A stretch of DNA of 64,000 nucleotides from Synechococcus sp. UW69 (GCF_900474185.1 NZ_UCNW01000008.1:496001-560000), one strand, 5' to 3'. Shown: positions 1-10,591, counted from the stretch's first letter. Made by a program: numbers and translations. The notes: a model not told the origin generated them from the letters alone.

Positions 1-3
1 AAC

Positions 4-549
4 ATGCGCCAGGGAGAAGTAGATCGCTACACCCAACAATTGGAGGCAGGATTTTTCGGACTTAGAGCTAAGCTTGGTCGACAGAAGACCAGTTGCACGT
101 TGAAATTCGACCAGAATGGACTGGATAATTTTGTTGCTCCAACTGACTTGGTAGAAATGCAAAAATACCCTGGGCGAATTGAATGCTGCAACAGTGATAT
201 TGAAGCAGCAGGCCAAGCCAGCGGGTGTGCCAATGGGCCGGAAATTGGTGCATTACTAGCACAAGGCCAACCAGCAGAAGAACAACCCAAAATCATCCGC
301 GAGCGATCCTTACGCCTCCTCGACCAAGAAGGAACACCAGAATCGCAAGCGGTGGAGGTGGCTGTGAATCTCCGTCGCTATGAGCTCACGCCTCCGGGAA
401 CGAGCACGATGTCGGATGACCTGATTTTTCTAATCCGATCGACCAACACCCAGGGACAACGACTGCGCACACGCTGCCTGCAAATATCAGGAACTGGAAC
501 TGTCATCCGCGCCAGTTGGGACGCTTCATCATCAAGGTGCGAGAAATAA
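4..549 (+). CDS. Hypothetical protein, possibly a minor pseudopilin C-terminal part
   Basis: The reading frame is open from the window edge to a TAA at 547-549, so the ATG at 4 may be internal and the N-terminus may lie outside. The visible 181 residues have no transmembrane segment. Cysteines occur near residues 36, 61-62, 75, 157 and 178. The tail (RCLQISGTGTVIRASWD) resembles the last beta-strands of GspH/FimT-type minor pseudopilins. A prepilin-like gene follows 92 bp downstream on the same strand, which fits a pilus or pseudopilus context. The pilin assignment is inference from this tail and the neighbour; no catalytic motif is present. Confidence 0.5.
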   Translation: MRQGEVDRYTQQLEAGFFGLRAKLGRQKTSCTLKFDQNGLDNFVAPTDLVEMQKYPGRIECCNSDIEAAGQASGCANGPEIGALLAQGQPAEEQPKIIRERSLRLLDQEGTPESQAVEVAVNLRRYELTPPGTSTMSDDLIFLIRSTNTQGQRLRTRCLQISGTGTVIRASWDASSSRCEK

Positions 550-641
550 AAATCTCACCCACTCCTCATAACATCATCATCCCAAACTCATATCATCAAC
601 TTCAAAAACAACGATAGTAAAAGGATCAAGCTATACGGGTC

Positions 642-2333
642 ATGAAATCAAGAACCTTGCTTGCCCATATCCCTCAAAAACCAGAGAAAAATGGCTTTGC
701 AGGCATGAGTGAATTGGTGATTGCTGCAGGGGTCGGAACACTCTTAATCATGGCCTCTGGGGTAGCACTGCAATCCACTGGAACACTTATTAAGCAGTCC
801 GAAGAAAAAACAACACTCCGTCAAAACTCAACCAATGGCCTGCGATTACTACGTTCAGAAGTTGAACGAAGCATGCACCTTGTGATCAACAAGACAGAAG
901 CCTTTACAGAAGAGCAAGCCCATATCAATCTAAGCGACAGTCGGTATACATCACTGCTAGATGAATGCAATCAGTTGGCTGGGGCCCGACCCTTCAAACC
1001 GCTTTTCGGAGTGAAAATGGTCGAGCTCAATAAACCCGTTTTATACGGCATGAGTTTGAGATCAGGTGGTTACACCATTGAGCGATGCGGAGCACCACTG
1101 GATCCGGATGGAAAATACAACGAAACGGCGAATGTTTTCCTTTCTCGCGTCCTGGAAGACATCGGCGCCATTCCCTGCCGCAAGGAAAGCGAACTCAATG
1201 AAGGTGAAAGCCTGGCCACCGTGTGTGAAGAGGATGGTCCGACTAGGGCTGAGATTCTGAACAGCACGGATTTCACCTTCACGGCAGGCAAAACACCAAG
1301 CCGAACGGAGCGTCAACCCGGACTACGCATTGAAACCGACACCAACTACAAATTGGTGAAATTCATTGACCCGACGGAAACTGGCGAGGGTCAAAATGAA
1401 GATACCATCACCGAAAGCTTCATCAACAAGCTCGGCGTTGGTGACAAGCAAGTGACCTACCAACCGCTTTATTTCACCGCCTTCGCACGTGCCGACAAAC
1501 GCGTTGACAACTTCGGGGAAGGAGACCAAGGAGGGCCTCTTAACGGTGCTTTCTTCCAAAACATTGCGAGCAGCAATGTTCGCTTTGTGCTCGACGGATC
1601 AGGCTCCATGAGTGCCTGTGTGATGTGGGGCGATGGCTACGGGGCCTGGAGAACCTTCTACGATCCAAACAAGAAGAGATATCGCGATACTCGAAAAATT
1701 TGCGCACTGACAAGAATGGAGGCTCTTATCAGTGAGATGACAATGATCCTAGAACAATTGCCAGACAACACGAATATCGGGATCGCAGCTTTTAGCTCTG
1801 GCAGCTACCAAAACAATAAAGAGTGGGCAGAATCGTCCGACGGTTTGGTTCGCCTAGGCGACGCCGGCAAACGTGATTCAGCCTTGGCATTTGTGAACAG
1901 TCTTGATGCAGGAAAAGTCAGCAGATGGGGAGGAACAGACCCGTGGTTATCCATTGAAAATGTCTTCAACGACAAACAAACCGATACCCTTTATCTACTC
2001 ACCGACGGCGAACCCGATCAAGACCCTGATGGTGGAGACTGGAAGAACAACGATCATGAGCCCACGGCCATTAAATACGCTGAATTCAACAACAACAGAA
2101 GTTACGGAGGCAAGGATCAACCGCTGATCGTTAACACCACATCAGTGGATTTAAAATCCAACTGGCTGATGAAGCTTTCAGAATTAACACGCGGTACTTA
2201 TCTGGAAGTCGGGAAAGACAACAACGGCCATGGAAATAATCTCGGAGATTGTGACCCAAGCAATCCAAGCGCGAACTTCGATCACTGCAACGACGCAGAC
2301 GACATTGAACTCAACGGAGGCCAAACGCCTTGA
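642..2333 (+). CDS. Prepilin-like protein with von Willebrand factor A domain
   Basis: The 563-residue protein begins with a charged leader, then a prepilin-like junction (KNGFAGMSELVIAAG) and a hydrophobic helix at about residues 23-45, as in type IV pilins. Residues from about 313 to 520 form a vWA domain with a complete metal-ion-dependent adhesion site: D318-G-S320-G-S322, T432 (GGTDPW) and D455 (LTDGEPD). Such proteins are expected to be exported through a type IV pilus-like machine and to bind a ligand at the tip. The Glu normally at +5 of the mature pilin is at +6 if cleavage follows the Gly of KNG, so processing is uncertain. It converges on lepA with 24 bp between stops. Confidence 0.8.
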   Translation: MKSRTLLAHIPQKPEKNGFAGMSELVIAAGVGTLLIMASGVALQSTGTLIKQSEEKTTLRQNSTNGLRLLRSEVERSMHLVINKTEAFTEEQAHINLSDSRYTSLLDECNQLAGARPFKPLFGVKMVELNKPVLYGMSLRSGGYTIERCGAPLDPDGKYNETANVFLSRVLEDIGAIPCRKESELNEGESLATVCEEDGPTRAEILNSTDFTFTAGKTPSRTERQPGLRIETDTNYKLVKFIDPTETGEGQNEDTITESFINKLGVGDKQVTYQPLYFTAFARADKRVDNFGEGDQGGPLNGAFFQNIASSNVRFVLDGSGSMSACVMWGDGYGAWRTFYDPNKKRYRDTRKICALTRMEALISEMTMILEQLPDNTNIGIAAFSSGSYQNNKEWAESSDGLVRLGDAGKRDSALAFVNSLDAGKVSRWGGTDPWLSIENVFNDKQTDTLYLLTDGEPDQDPDGGDWKNNDHEPTAIKYAEFNNNRSYGGKDQPLIVNTTSVDLKSNWLMKLSELTRGTYLEVGKDNNGHGNNLGDCDPSNPSANFDHCNDADDIELNGGQTP

Positions 2334-2357
2334 GCCTCTGCCCAACAAACGTCAGCC

Positions 2358-4178
<1,821 letters not shown>

Positions 4179-4311
4179 GCAGCGGCGGAATCCCGTCTCG
4201 GGTCCAGAGATCGTCGTTGTCACAATCCTAAGGAGTGGCGATCAATAGAAAGGCAGGCCTTACAGAAATTGGCTTGCTCGAGTGGATGTGCCGCCTGGTA
4301 CGGATGAATGA

Positions 4312-4644
4312 TCAGCTCACGTAGTAGCTGAGGGGCTCCTCCGGCGTTCCTTCCCGGTCAATCTGCATCTGGATCTTGGCCAAATAGCGACGGGCCACAA
4401 AAGCATTTTCCATCTCATAAGAAGCAAAACGCTCCAGCTGACAGCACTGGCTTACCACCACATCGGCACGATCGAAATGGAAGCCAGTCTCAGCCGCCAG
4501 GGCAATGACTGCATCCAGGTCAATGTCGAGAGGCAAATGGGTGTCTCCCCATTGGTCCACGCGAAACGTGACAAGTTGCTCCTGCAACTTGACATCCGAA
4601 CGTACCCTGGCGAGAAAACCCAGAAGCTGCTTTTGACCACTCAT
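4312..4644 (-). CDS. Nif11-domain protein coupled to sulfatase
   Basis: This 110-residue protein has the Nif11-like fold signature in its first 60 residues: a helix LLGFLARVRSDVKLQEQL followed by DLDAVIALAAETGFHFDRAD. The start ATG overlaps the sulfatase stop as ATGA (4641-4644), and an AGGAG lies just upstream, so I prefer this start to an upstream in-frame one that would overlap the sulfatase by 40 bp. Nif11 domains act as leader peptides in some RiPP precursors, but there is no double-glycine cleavage site or Cys/Ser/Thr-rich core here; the C-terminal half is a charged helical extension. Its role with the sulfatase is unknown. Confidence 0.8.
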   Translation of the reverse strand: MSGQKQLLGFLARVRSDVKLQEQLVTFRVDQWGDTHLPLDIDLDAVIALAAETGFHFDRADVVVSQCCQLERFASYEMENAFVARRYLAKIQMQIDREGTPEEPLSYYVS

Positions 4645-7064
4645 CCAGGAGCTCCTAGAGGCAAGAAACCACCGATCCACTCGACTGCCAAATCGGAAAG
4701 CTGAAGATCACCCGAAAGACCTGACAAGTACTGATACGACGGACCATTGGTTCCACTGATGTTGGGAACAAGTAAATCTCCGACGCTAACGACAAGATTG
4801 CCGGCGTCATCAATTTGCCGCTGAAGGGCTACCAGGTTGTAGCTCTGGCCAGCTCGTGTGTTGAAGGCAAGCTCCAATGCTTGGGTTCCACCGTCTTCGG
4901 CCATTAACCGCACAATGCGATCACCATCTGTATACGCAGACTCATCTCCTGAAGAACCTCCGCGATAGCGGGTGATCGTCGGTGCCTTTGATGGCCACGG
5001 CAACAAAGGGTTAAGTCTCGACTCAATTTGCTCATCCAGAAGTTGCGACATCTGCGTATAAGCAAACCTTTGCCCTTCGGTCGCAAGAGGATCTTCACCA
5101 TTGAGCACTCGCAATGCTTCTGCCTTGGGATCCAGATTTCGCAGCTCTAACGGAGCAGCCTTGAACGGATTCAATTCACCAGTGAGCGGATCCACATTGG
5201 GGTAATAGTCACCCCCTCGAGGGCGCAGGTCATAAAGCTCACCTTGCCAATTAGAAGGTTCATACTCCTGATCACCAGAGAAATAACGCACATATTTAAA
5301 GTCCTTAGTATGAACAGCCTGCAAACGATTTGGCCCAGGTAGAAGACCATGATCCCAAGCACCCTGAGGCATAGAATCGCGAGGATCTTGCCCAGCATAG
5401 ATATCATCGTAGGTGTAAAGGAGCGATGACTGCACATCAAGCTGATCAAACGAAAGCGAAGAATCTGATGCAGCCCTGCGGATGATTGAGGAGTAATCGA
5501 CACCACTAAAGTCATAACCATCTAATTGCTCTTCACTGGAGCCATAGAGCCCTGCAACAGTGGGGAGGAAGTCAACAAGCGAGACCAAAGCTTCACTAGA
5601 CTGTCCACCTTTAAAGTATTGAGGATTCGACCAGATCATCGGGACCCTGATCGATTCGTCATAGGCATTGAACATCTTCTGCACCATGCCGCCATGCGAA
5701 AGCCCCATTTCACCATGATCACCCGTGCTCACAAACATGGTGTCGTCAACAGCCTGATGGCGAAATAGAGTTTTAATCACATCCCCCATCTGCGTATCAG
5801 CTATTTTCATGAGATTGCCATAGAAATTAAGGTAATTGAGTTTCATCTCGTCCGTCGGCAAGGGCTGTGCAGCGGCCTGCGCAAGCAGCCACTCTCTTTG
5901 CACCTGAGGCTTATAATTACCTGCAAAATCAATTCCATTTTCCACAAAAACTGGATCAGAGATAGGCTCAACAACAGTCGGAGGAAGGATATTAATATCT
6001 CCCTTAATCATGTTCTTATCGTAACCAAAATACTCATCAGGATCGCCCTCACCCCAACTCTTTGGATACGACAACACATCGTGGGGATTCACCAACGACA
6101 CAACCATGGCGAAAGGTCGATCATTTCCGGAATCAAAACGATCATCAAGCCACTTATTGGCCTGATCAATAAAGCGAGAGTCATTATCTGCATACCCTCC
6201 TCCTGCATGTTTGGGATTCATGTCCTGACCAGCATCCGGCCCTTGCCAATTACTGAACCCATACGGCTGCATGTCCTGATACACCACCTCACCATCTTCA
6301 AGGGTGATGGTCTTACTTAAATGTGTTTTACCAAAGTAAGAAACGTCATACCCTTGATCCAACAGAACATCCCCAAGCGTGGACAAATCAGGATTAAGCT
6401 GAACTTGAGAATCAAGAATAGGATTGTCAATATCACTCAAGAGCAATCCAACCTCATGCTGAGCTGGAAATTTGCCCGTAAAAAAAGTAGCCCTGGCTGA
6501 TGAACACATCGCTGTGTTCGTGAAGGAGTTCTCAAATGACAGACCGTTGTCGAGAAGCCACTGGCGGGTTGGGAGATTTTCCTTGGCCCAGTCGCGAGGA
6601 AGCCACAGATCCTCTGGCTTGACTTGATCCCTAATGAAAACAACAAGATTTTGAGGTCGGTCCGCCGCAGACTCAGCATCCGTGATGGCCTGACGTACCT
6701 GTTGGATTTCTTCCGAGGTGCGCAACTCCTCTAATCCGATCTGCTCGGCAACATTCAAATAATCACGGCTGGTCAGAAGCTCTGCATCGCCCAGCTGCTC
6801 AGGATTGAATCCAACCAACTCGGCAACACGCCGTTCATCGTTAGTGGCCTGCAAACCCAATGGATCTTCTTGCAAAGCCTTTTCTGCCAGAAAATCACGG
6901 ATCTCTTCTACTTCGCGCCGCTTATCAAGCCGCCTGATTTCTATGTCTTTGGCAACACTCAGGAGTTCTTGCACCTCCTGAAGATATTCGTCTTTAAATG
7001 AGTTTCTTTCGTAACCGATCAGACGAGCAACTCGACGCTCATCTGAGCTGAGAGATGACCACAT
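4641..7064 (-). CDS. Sulfatase-family hydrolase with N-terminal tandem repeat
   Basis: This 807-residue protein belongs to the alkaline phosphatase/sulfatase superfamily. The putative nucleophile region is C187-S-S-A-R191-A-T-F-F-T-G, and metal-site residues are visible in TGDHGEMGLSHGG and around D146. The third position of the motif is Ser instead of the Pro or Ala expected by formylglycine-generating enzyme. Residues 8-59 and 76-127 are two copies of a charged helical repeat (DERRVAxLxG...LxVAxxI...IRxx) with a 68-residue period. No signal peptide is seen. A C-terminal segment of about 90 residues (720-807) lies outside the sulfatase fold. The gene looks AT-richer than its neighbours, suggesting acquisition. 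Substrate unknown; sulfate or phosphonate esters are possible. Confidence 0.85.
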   Translation of the reverse strand: MWSSLSSDERRVARLIGYERNSFKDEYLQEVQELLSVAKDIEIRRLDKRREVEEIRDFLAEKALQEDPLGLQATNDERRVAELVGFNPEQLGDAELLTSRDYLNVAEQIGLEELRTSEEIQQVRQAITDAESAADRPQNLVVFIRDQVKPEDLWLPRDWAKENLPTRQWLLDNGLSFENSFTNTAMCSSARATFFTGKFPAQHEVGLLLSDIDNPILDSQVQLNPDLSTLGDVLLDQGYDVSYFGKTHLSKTITLEDGEVVYQDMQPYGFSNWQGPDAGQDMNPKHAGGGYADNDSRFIDQANKWLDDRFDSGNDRPFAMVVSLVNPHDVLSYPKSWGEGDPDEYFGYDKNMIKGDINILPPTVVEPISDPVFVENGIDFAGNYKPQVQREWLLAQAAAQPLPTDEMKLNYLNFYGNLMKIADTQMGDVIKTLFRHQAVDDTMFVSTGDHGEMGLSHGGMVQKMFNAYDESIRVPMIWSNPQYFKGGQSSEALVSLVDFLPTVAGLYGSSEEQLDGYDFSGVDYSSIIRRAASDSSLSFDQLDVQSSLLYTYDDIYAGQDPRDSMPQGAWDHGLLPGPNRLQAVHTKDFKYVRYFSGDQEYEPSNWQGELYDLRPRGGDYYPNVDPLTGELNPFKAAPLELRNLDPKAEALRVLNGEDPLATEGQRFAYTQMSQLLDEQIESRLNPLLPWPSKAPTITRYRGGSSGDESAYTDGDRIVRLMAEDGGTQALELAFNTRAGQSYNLVALQRQIDDAGNLVVSVGDLLVPNISGTNGPSYQYLSGLSGDLQLSDLAVEWIGGFLPLGAPG

Positions 7065-7185
7065 CAGTGAAGAGGCAACTAGGCCCGATCGACTAACTAA
7101 ACAGTAGTCATAGGGACATAACTGTCAATTGGAATCTGAATAAACCAGCATTTTGTTGAATGGGTGATCTCTGCCCTGAAGTCCG

Positions 7186-7506
7186 ATGCGTACGCCATGG
7201 ACCCTGCTGCTACTTGCGATCAGCGCTGAGGTGATTGGCACCTCTTGCCTGCGGTTGTCGGAAGGCATGACCCGACCGCTGCCCACCCTTCTGGTGTTCA
7301 GCGCCTATGCCATCGCCATGGCCCTGCTCTCCAAGGTGGTGCTGAGCATTCCCTTGGGCATCACCTATGCCCTCTGGAGCGGCATCGGCACCGTGGTGAT
7401 CGTGCTGGTGGGGCGCTTCGCCTACAGCCAGATGCTGCAGCCCACCCAGTTGATCGGCATCGGCCTGATCACCGCCGGGGTGGTCTTGGTGAATCTGGCG
7501 AAATGA
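7186..7506 (+). CDS. Small multidrug resistance (SMR) transporter, EmrE-like
   Basis: The 106-residue protein has four predicted transmembrane helices and the SMR hallmarks: the essential membrane-embedded acid E15 (SAEVIGTSCLRLSEGMTR), the GITYALWSGIGTV segment of helix 3, and a C-terminal helix ending GVVLVNLAK. Family members are proton-coupled antiporters of quaternary cations or guanidinium. The sequence is closer to the EmrE type than to SugE/Gdx, but the substrate cannot be read from it. It converges on mqo with only 3 bp between stops and is divergent from the sulfatase. Confidence 0.9.
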   Translation: MRTPWTLLLLAISAEVIGTSCLRLSEGMTRPLPTLLVFSAYAIAMALLSKVVLSIPLGITYALWSGIGTVVIVLVGRFAYSQMLQPTQLIGIGLITAGVVLVNLAK

Positions 7507-7509
7507 GCT

Positions 7510-9048
7510 TCAGGGGGTGAGTCCCAGCAAGTTATCGCTGCGCTCCCGCATCCGCTGCAGCACCTGCGGATCCTGCTGAGGGTCTTCATTGATGCTGGGC
7601 AACAGTGCTTGCAGCCGCTGCTGCCAGGCGTCGCTGTCGAGGCGTTGCTTGAAGCAGCGCTTCAGCACCTCCAACATGATCGTCACCGCCGTGCTCGCTC
7701 CCGGGGAGGCCCCCAACAACGCCGCCAGGGAGCCATCACCGGAGGCGACCACCTCCGTCCCCAGCTGCAGCCGACCACCCTGCTTGCTGCGTTTGATGAT
7801 CTGCACCCGCTGACCGGCCACCGAAAGGGTCCAATCTTCAGCGCGGGCGGTGGGCATGAACTGCTGCAGGGCCTCATGCCGCTCGGCAGGACTCTGGCGC
7901 AGCTGATTGATCAGGTATTGCACCAGTTCGAAATTGGTGGCGCCCACTTGCAGCATCGGCACCAGATTGGTGGCGCGAACGGAGGCGGGCAGATCCAGCA
8001 AGGAACCCTGCTTGAGGAACTTGCTGCTGAAACCGGCAAAGGGGCCAAACAACAGCGACCGCTTGCCATCGATCCAGCGGGTGTCGAGGTGGGGCACCGA
8101 CATCGGCGGGGCACCCACCGCTGCCTTGCCGTACACCTTGGCGCGTTGCCGGTCGGCCAGCTGCGCATCGCCGCAGACCAACCAGAGGCCACTCACCGGG
8201 AAGCCAGCAAAATCGTCCGCCTCCGGAATCCCAGAACGTTGCAGCAGCGGCAGGGCTCCACCACCGGCACCGAGGAAGACAAAGGGAGCCCGCACCTCCT
8301 TCTTGCCGGAGGGCCCCTTCAGCACCACGCGCCAGTCGGCTTCGGTCATGTCGCTGCGGCGCAAGCGCTTGAGGTCTTGCACCTGGGTGCCGTACACAAC
8401 AGTGAGTGCTCCGCTCTGCTGAAGCGGCATCAGATAGGCCCGGGTGAGGGTGCCGAAATCCACGTCGGTACCCCGATCAATCCGCGTCGCCGCCACCGGC
8501 TGCTTGAGATCACGCCCCGCCATCACCAGGGGCATCCATTCGGTGAGCTCGCTTTGCTCCTCGCTCCAGCGCATCCGCGCAAAGGCCGGCAGCTCCTTCA
8601 ATTGGCTGAAACGCTGACGCAGAAAAGCGATGTTTTCTGGCGTCCACACCGCGCTGATGTGCGCCGCTTGCTGCAGAAAGCTGCCGGTGTCGAGCTCGCC
8701 CCGCTCCCGCAGCGACCCCCAGAACTCCAGGCTTCGTTCAAACGACGCATTGATGGCCACCGCTTTAGCCGTGGCGACGGTGCCATCCGCCTGGAGAGGG
8801 GTGTAATTGAGTTCGCAGTTGGCGGCATGGCCGGTGCCAGCGTTGTTCACCGCGGCGCTGCTTTCCAATGCAGGGGCTTCGAGCCGCTCGACAAGAAGAA
8901 TCCGCAGTTGCGGGTCCAGTTCGTGCAGCAAGGCCGCCAGGGTGGCGCTCATGATTCCGGCACCCACCAGCACGGCGTCGTAACGAGCCTCTGGGTTGAA
9001 CGAACCGTCGTGCTGCACCGGAGCTGGAGGGTTAACCGCTCTCGTCAC
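7510..9048 (-). CDS. mqo: Malate:quinone oxidoreductase
   Basis: FAD-dependent membrane-associated enzyme oxidising malate to oxaloacetate with electrons passed to quinone. The dinucleotide-binding motif VGAGIMSATL is at residues 28-37, and the Mqo signature NNAGTGHAANCELNYTP follows near 68-84. The 512-residue length is normal. The start is a GTG at 9048; no in-frame ATG lies before the FAD motif. Pico-cyanobacteria have an incomplete citric acid cycle, in which Mqo can replace an NAD-linked malate dehydrogenase. Divergent from nfu. Confidence 0.95.
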   Translation of the reverse strand: MTRAVNPPAPVQHDGSFNPEARYDAVLVGAGIMSATLAALLHELDPQLRILLVERLEAPALESSAAVNNAGTGHAANCELNYTPLQADGTVATAKAVAINASFERSLEFWGSLRERGELDTGSFLQQAAHISAVWTPENIAFLRQRFSQLKELPAFARMRWSEEQSELTEWMPLVMAGRDLKQPVAATRIDRGTDVDFGTLTRAYLMPLQQSGALTVVYGTQVQDLKRLRRSDMTEADWRVVLKGPSGKKEVRAPFVFLGAGGGALPLLQRSGIPEADDFAGFPVSGLWLVCGDAQLADRQRAKVYGKAAVGAPPMSVPHLDTRWIDGKRSLLFGPFAGFSSKFLKQGSLLDLPASVRATNLVPMLQVGATNFELVQYLINQLRQSPAERHEALQQFMPTARAEDWTLSVAGQRVQIIKRSKQGGRLQLGTEVVASGDGSLAALLGASPGASTAVTIMLEVLKRCFKQRLDSDAWQQRLQALLPSINEDPQQDPQVLQRMRERSDNLLGLTP

Positions 9049-9098
9049 CCTATGGGGCCACTCCGTAACCTTGGGACCCTGATGTCTGGTTCATCCCA

Positions 9099-9344
9099 AT
9101 GAGCACTGAAACCATGGCCCTCACGCTGGAGAACGTGGAGAAGGTGCTGGATGAACTGCGCCCCTTCCTGATGGCCGACGGCGGCAACGTTGAAGTGGTG
9201 GAACTGGATGGCCCGATCGTGAAGGTGCGTCTGCAGGGAGCCTGCGGCAGCTGCCCCAGCAGCACGATGACCCTGAAGATGGGCATTGAACGCAAGATGC
9301 GCGAATCGATTCCCGAAGTGAGCGAAGTGGTGCAAGTGCTCTGA
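9099..9344 (+). CDS. nfu: NifU-like iron-sulfur scaffold (Nfu)
   Basis: The 81-residue protein is a stand-alone NifU C-terminal domain, the principal iron-sulfur carrier type in cyanobacteria. The cluster-binding C49-G-S-C52 pair sits in [19 protein letters not shown], preceded by the conserved [16 protein letters not shown]. Two such proteins bridge a labile [4Fe-4S] or [2Fe-2S] cluster and deliver it to targets such as photosystem I. An alternative in-frame ATG five codons downstream exists ([12 protein letters not shown]). Confidence 0.95.
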   Translation: MSTETMALTLENVEKVLDELRPFLMADGGNVEVVELDGPIVKVRLQGACGSCPSSTMTLKMGIERKMRESIPEVSEVVQVL

Positions 9345-9394
9345 GAAGCATTTCGGTGAAAGCCGAATAAATTTGAAGAGGTCAAGTCGGCTGA

Positions 9395-10249
9395 ATGGTC
9401 ACCGAGGAACAACTCGCAGCACTCGATTTGACCCTATGGCTGGGCTCGACAGAGCGAGCAGCGGAAGTTGAGTTCTCGAACCAGAGCACGATTTCTCGGC
9501 GCCACCACAAGGTTCTGCGTCAATTCGGAATCGAGCTGAAACGCACCAAGGGTGAGTTGGAGGTGTCAGGCGACCTTCAGCTTCTGGATCTGGAACGCCA
9601 GGTGCACCAGATGGCTCGACTCAAACGCCGGCTAGGTCTTCGCCTCCAGGCTCCCTTCTGGCTTCAGAACAGTCCCGGCGTTGTTCCACCCGAGGGCTGG
9701 ACAATGAACCCGCAGCGAGTGGACCTCAACTGCACAGATCCCGTGACGCTGTTGAGAGAACACGTCCTGGACGCCTGTCTGGCCACGCCGACGCAGATTC
9801 CCGACGATCGCGACGATCTCTTCATCCTCAAGCTGCACAACCGCCCGATCGAGCTAACCCTTCTGAACCAGAACAATCAGAGCGAATGCGACCTCGCGGA
9901 TCGTTTCCAATGGAGCTTGGAAAGGGGCAATCTGCAGCTGAAGCTGATGCCCTTCCTCCCCGCCAGTTGTCGCGAGCGCTCCCAAGAGTGGTTTGAAGAG
10001 TTGCTCACGATCAACCAGCCAGAGCGGCACAGAACCATGGCCCTGCGGCCGTCAAGGCATTCGGGACAAAGCTTCCAGATGGCTTATCTCACCCCAGAGA
10101 TGCGAGTAGCTCAACCACTGCCCTGGCTAGTGGATCAAAACTTCGAGCCGTACACCTACACCGAACACCTTCTGGTTTTGGCGCAACATGCCAATGAACC
10201 GGCCGTACTGGCCTTGATTGAGAGCCTTCATCAGCAAATCGGCCAATAA
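9395..10249 (+). CDS. HTH DNA-binding protein, LysR-like N-terminus, unknown effector domain
   Basis: The first 65 of 284 residues read as a winged helix-turn-helix of LysR type: LDLTLWLGSTERAAEVEFSN followed by QSTISRRHHKVLRQFGIEL. The remaining 200 residues include a substrate-domain-like segment (TLLREHVLDACLATPTQIP) but lack a clear LysR effector domain, and a tryptophan-containing region near 195 is unusual. It probably acts as a transcription regulator; no target can be assigned from position, as it lies alone between nfu and a short membrane ORF. I do not recognise a named family. Confidence 0.7.
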   Translation: MVTEEQLAALDLTLWLGSTERAAEVEFSNQSTISRRHHKVLRQFGIELKRTKGELEVSGDLQLLDLERQVHQMARLKRRLGLRLQAPFWLQNSPGVVPPEGWTMNPQRVDLNCTDPVTLLREHVLDACLATPTQIPDDRDDLFILKLHNRPIELTLLNQNNQSECDLADRFQWSLERGNLQLKLMPFLPASCRERSQEWFEELLTINQPERHRTMALRPSRHSGQSFQMAYLTPEMRVAQPLPWLVDQNFEPYTYTEHLLVLAQHANEPAVLALIESLHQQIGQ

Positions 10250-10303
10250 AAGATTGGAGTTCCAAGCAAGGCTTCTGTCTTGTCGCTGGACGTTCATCAC
10301 GCT

Positions 10304-10591
10304 CTACGGACAGCTCCGTAGAACGAAATCGCACCCAAACACCGCTGGTTTTTGCCAGCTCAGCGGAATCTCCAGCAGATCCCGCGTGCCAGTCGCGCCC
10401 TGCATGAGAAACAACACAGCCGCCAGCACCGACGCCGTGACATGCAAACGGCGCAGGCGGAGGTCTCGCAGGATCTCAGGCAGGGCCGCTATGGACAGTC
10501 CTGTGACCGCTATGCCAGCCCAGTCATGGAACTGCCAGGGCGGGATGGAGAATCCAGAGCCAGGCGGATGTTGTCCCAAGGCTGTTGTCAC
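10304..10591 (-). CDS. Short DUF4079-like membrane protein or remnant
   Basis: From a GTG at 10591 the frame encodes about 95 residues with two hydrophobic segments. Its second half (RRLHVTASVLAAVLFLMQG then ATGTRDLLEIP) matches the end of the DUF4079 protein at 16264-16890 (RRLHISSNLLVALLLAMQA then ISGTRNLLLSG). Full DUF4079 proteins have four or more membrane segments, so this is either a naturally short paralogue or a 5'-truncated remnant. A TTG at 10648 would lengthen it without adding the missing helices. It converges on the HTH gene with a 54 bp gap. Confidence 0.5.
   Translation of the reverse strand: MTTALGQHPPGSGFSIPPWQFHDWAGIAVTGLSIAALPEILRDLRLRRLHVTASVLAAVLFLMQGATGTRDLLEIPLSWQKPAVFGCDFVLRSCP

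Noticed and set aside
4312-4644. Nif11 protein as a lanthipeptide or other RiPP precursor
   Set aside because: There is no GG/GA leader cleavage site, no Cys/Ser/Thr-rich core, and no modification enzyme or ABC peptidase transporter nearby.
7609-9102. 497-codon plus-strand frame opposite mqo
   Set aside because: His/Gln/Arg-rich translation without conserved motifs; mqo on the other strand is certain.
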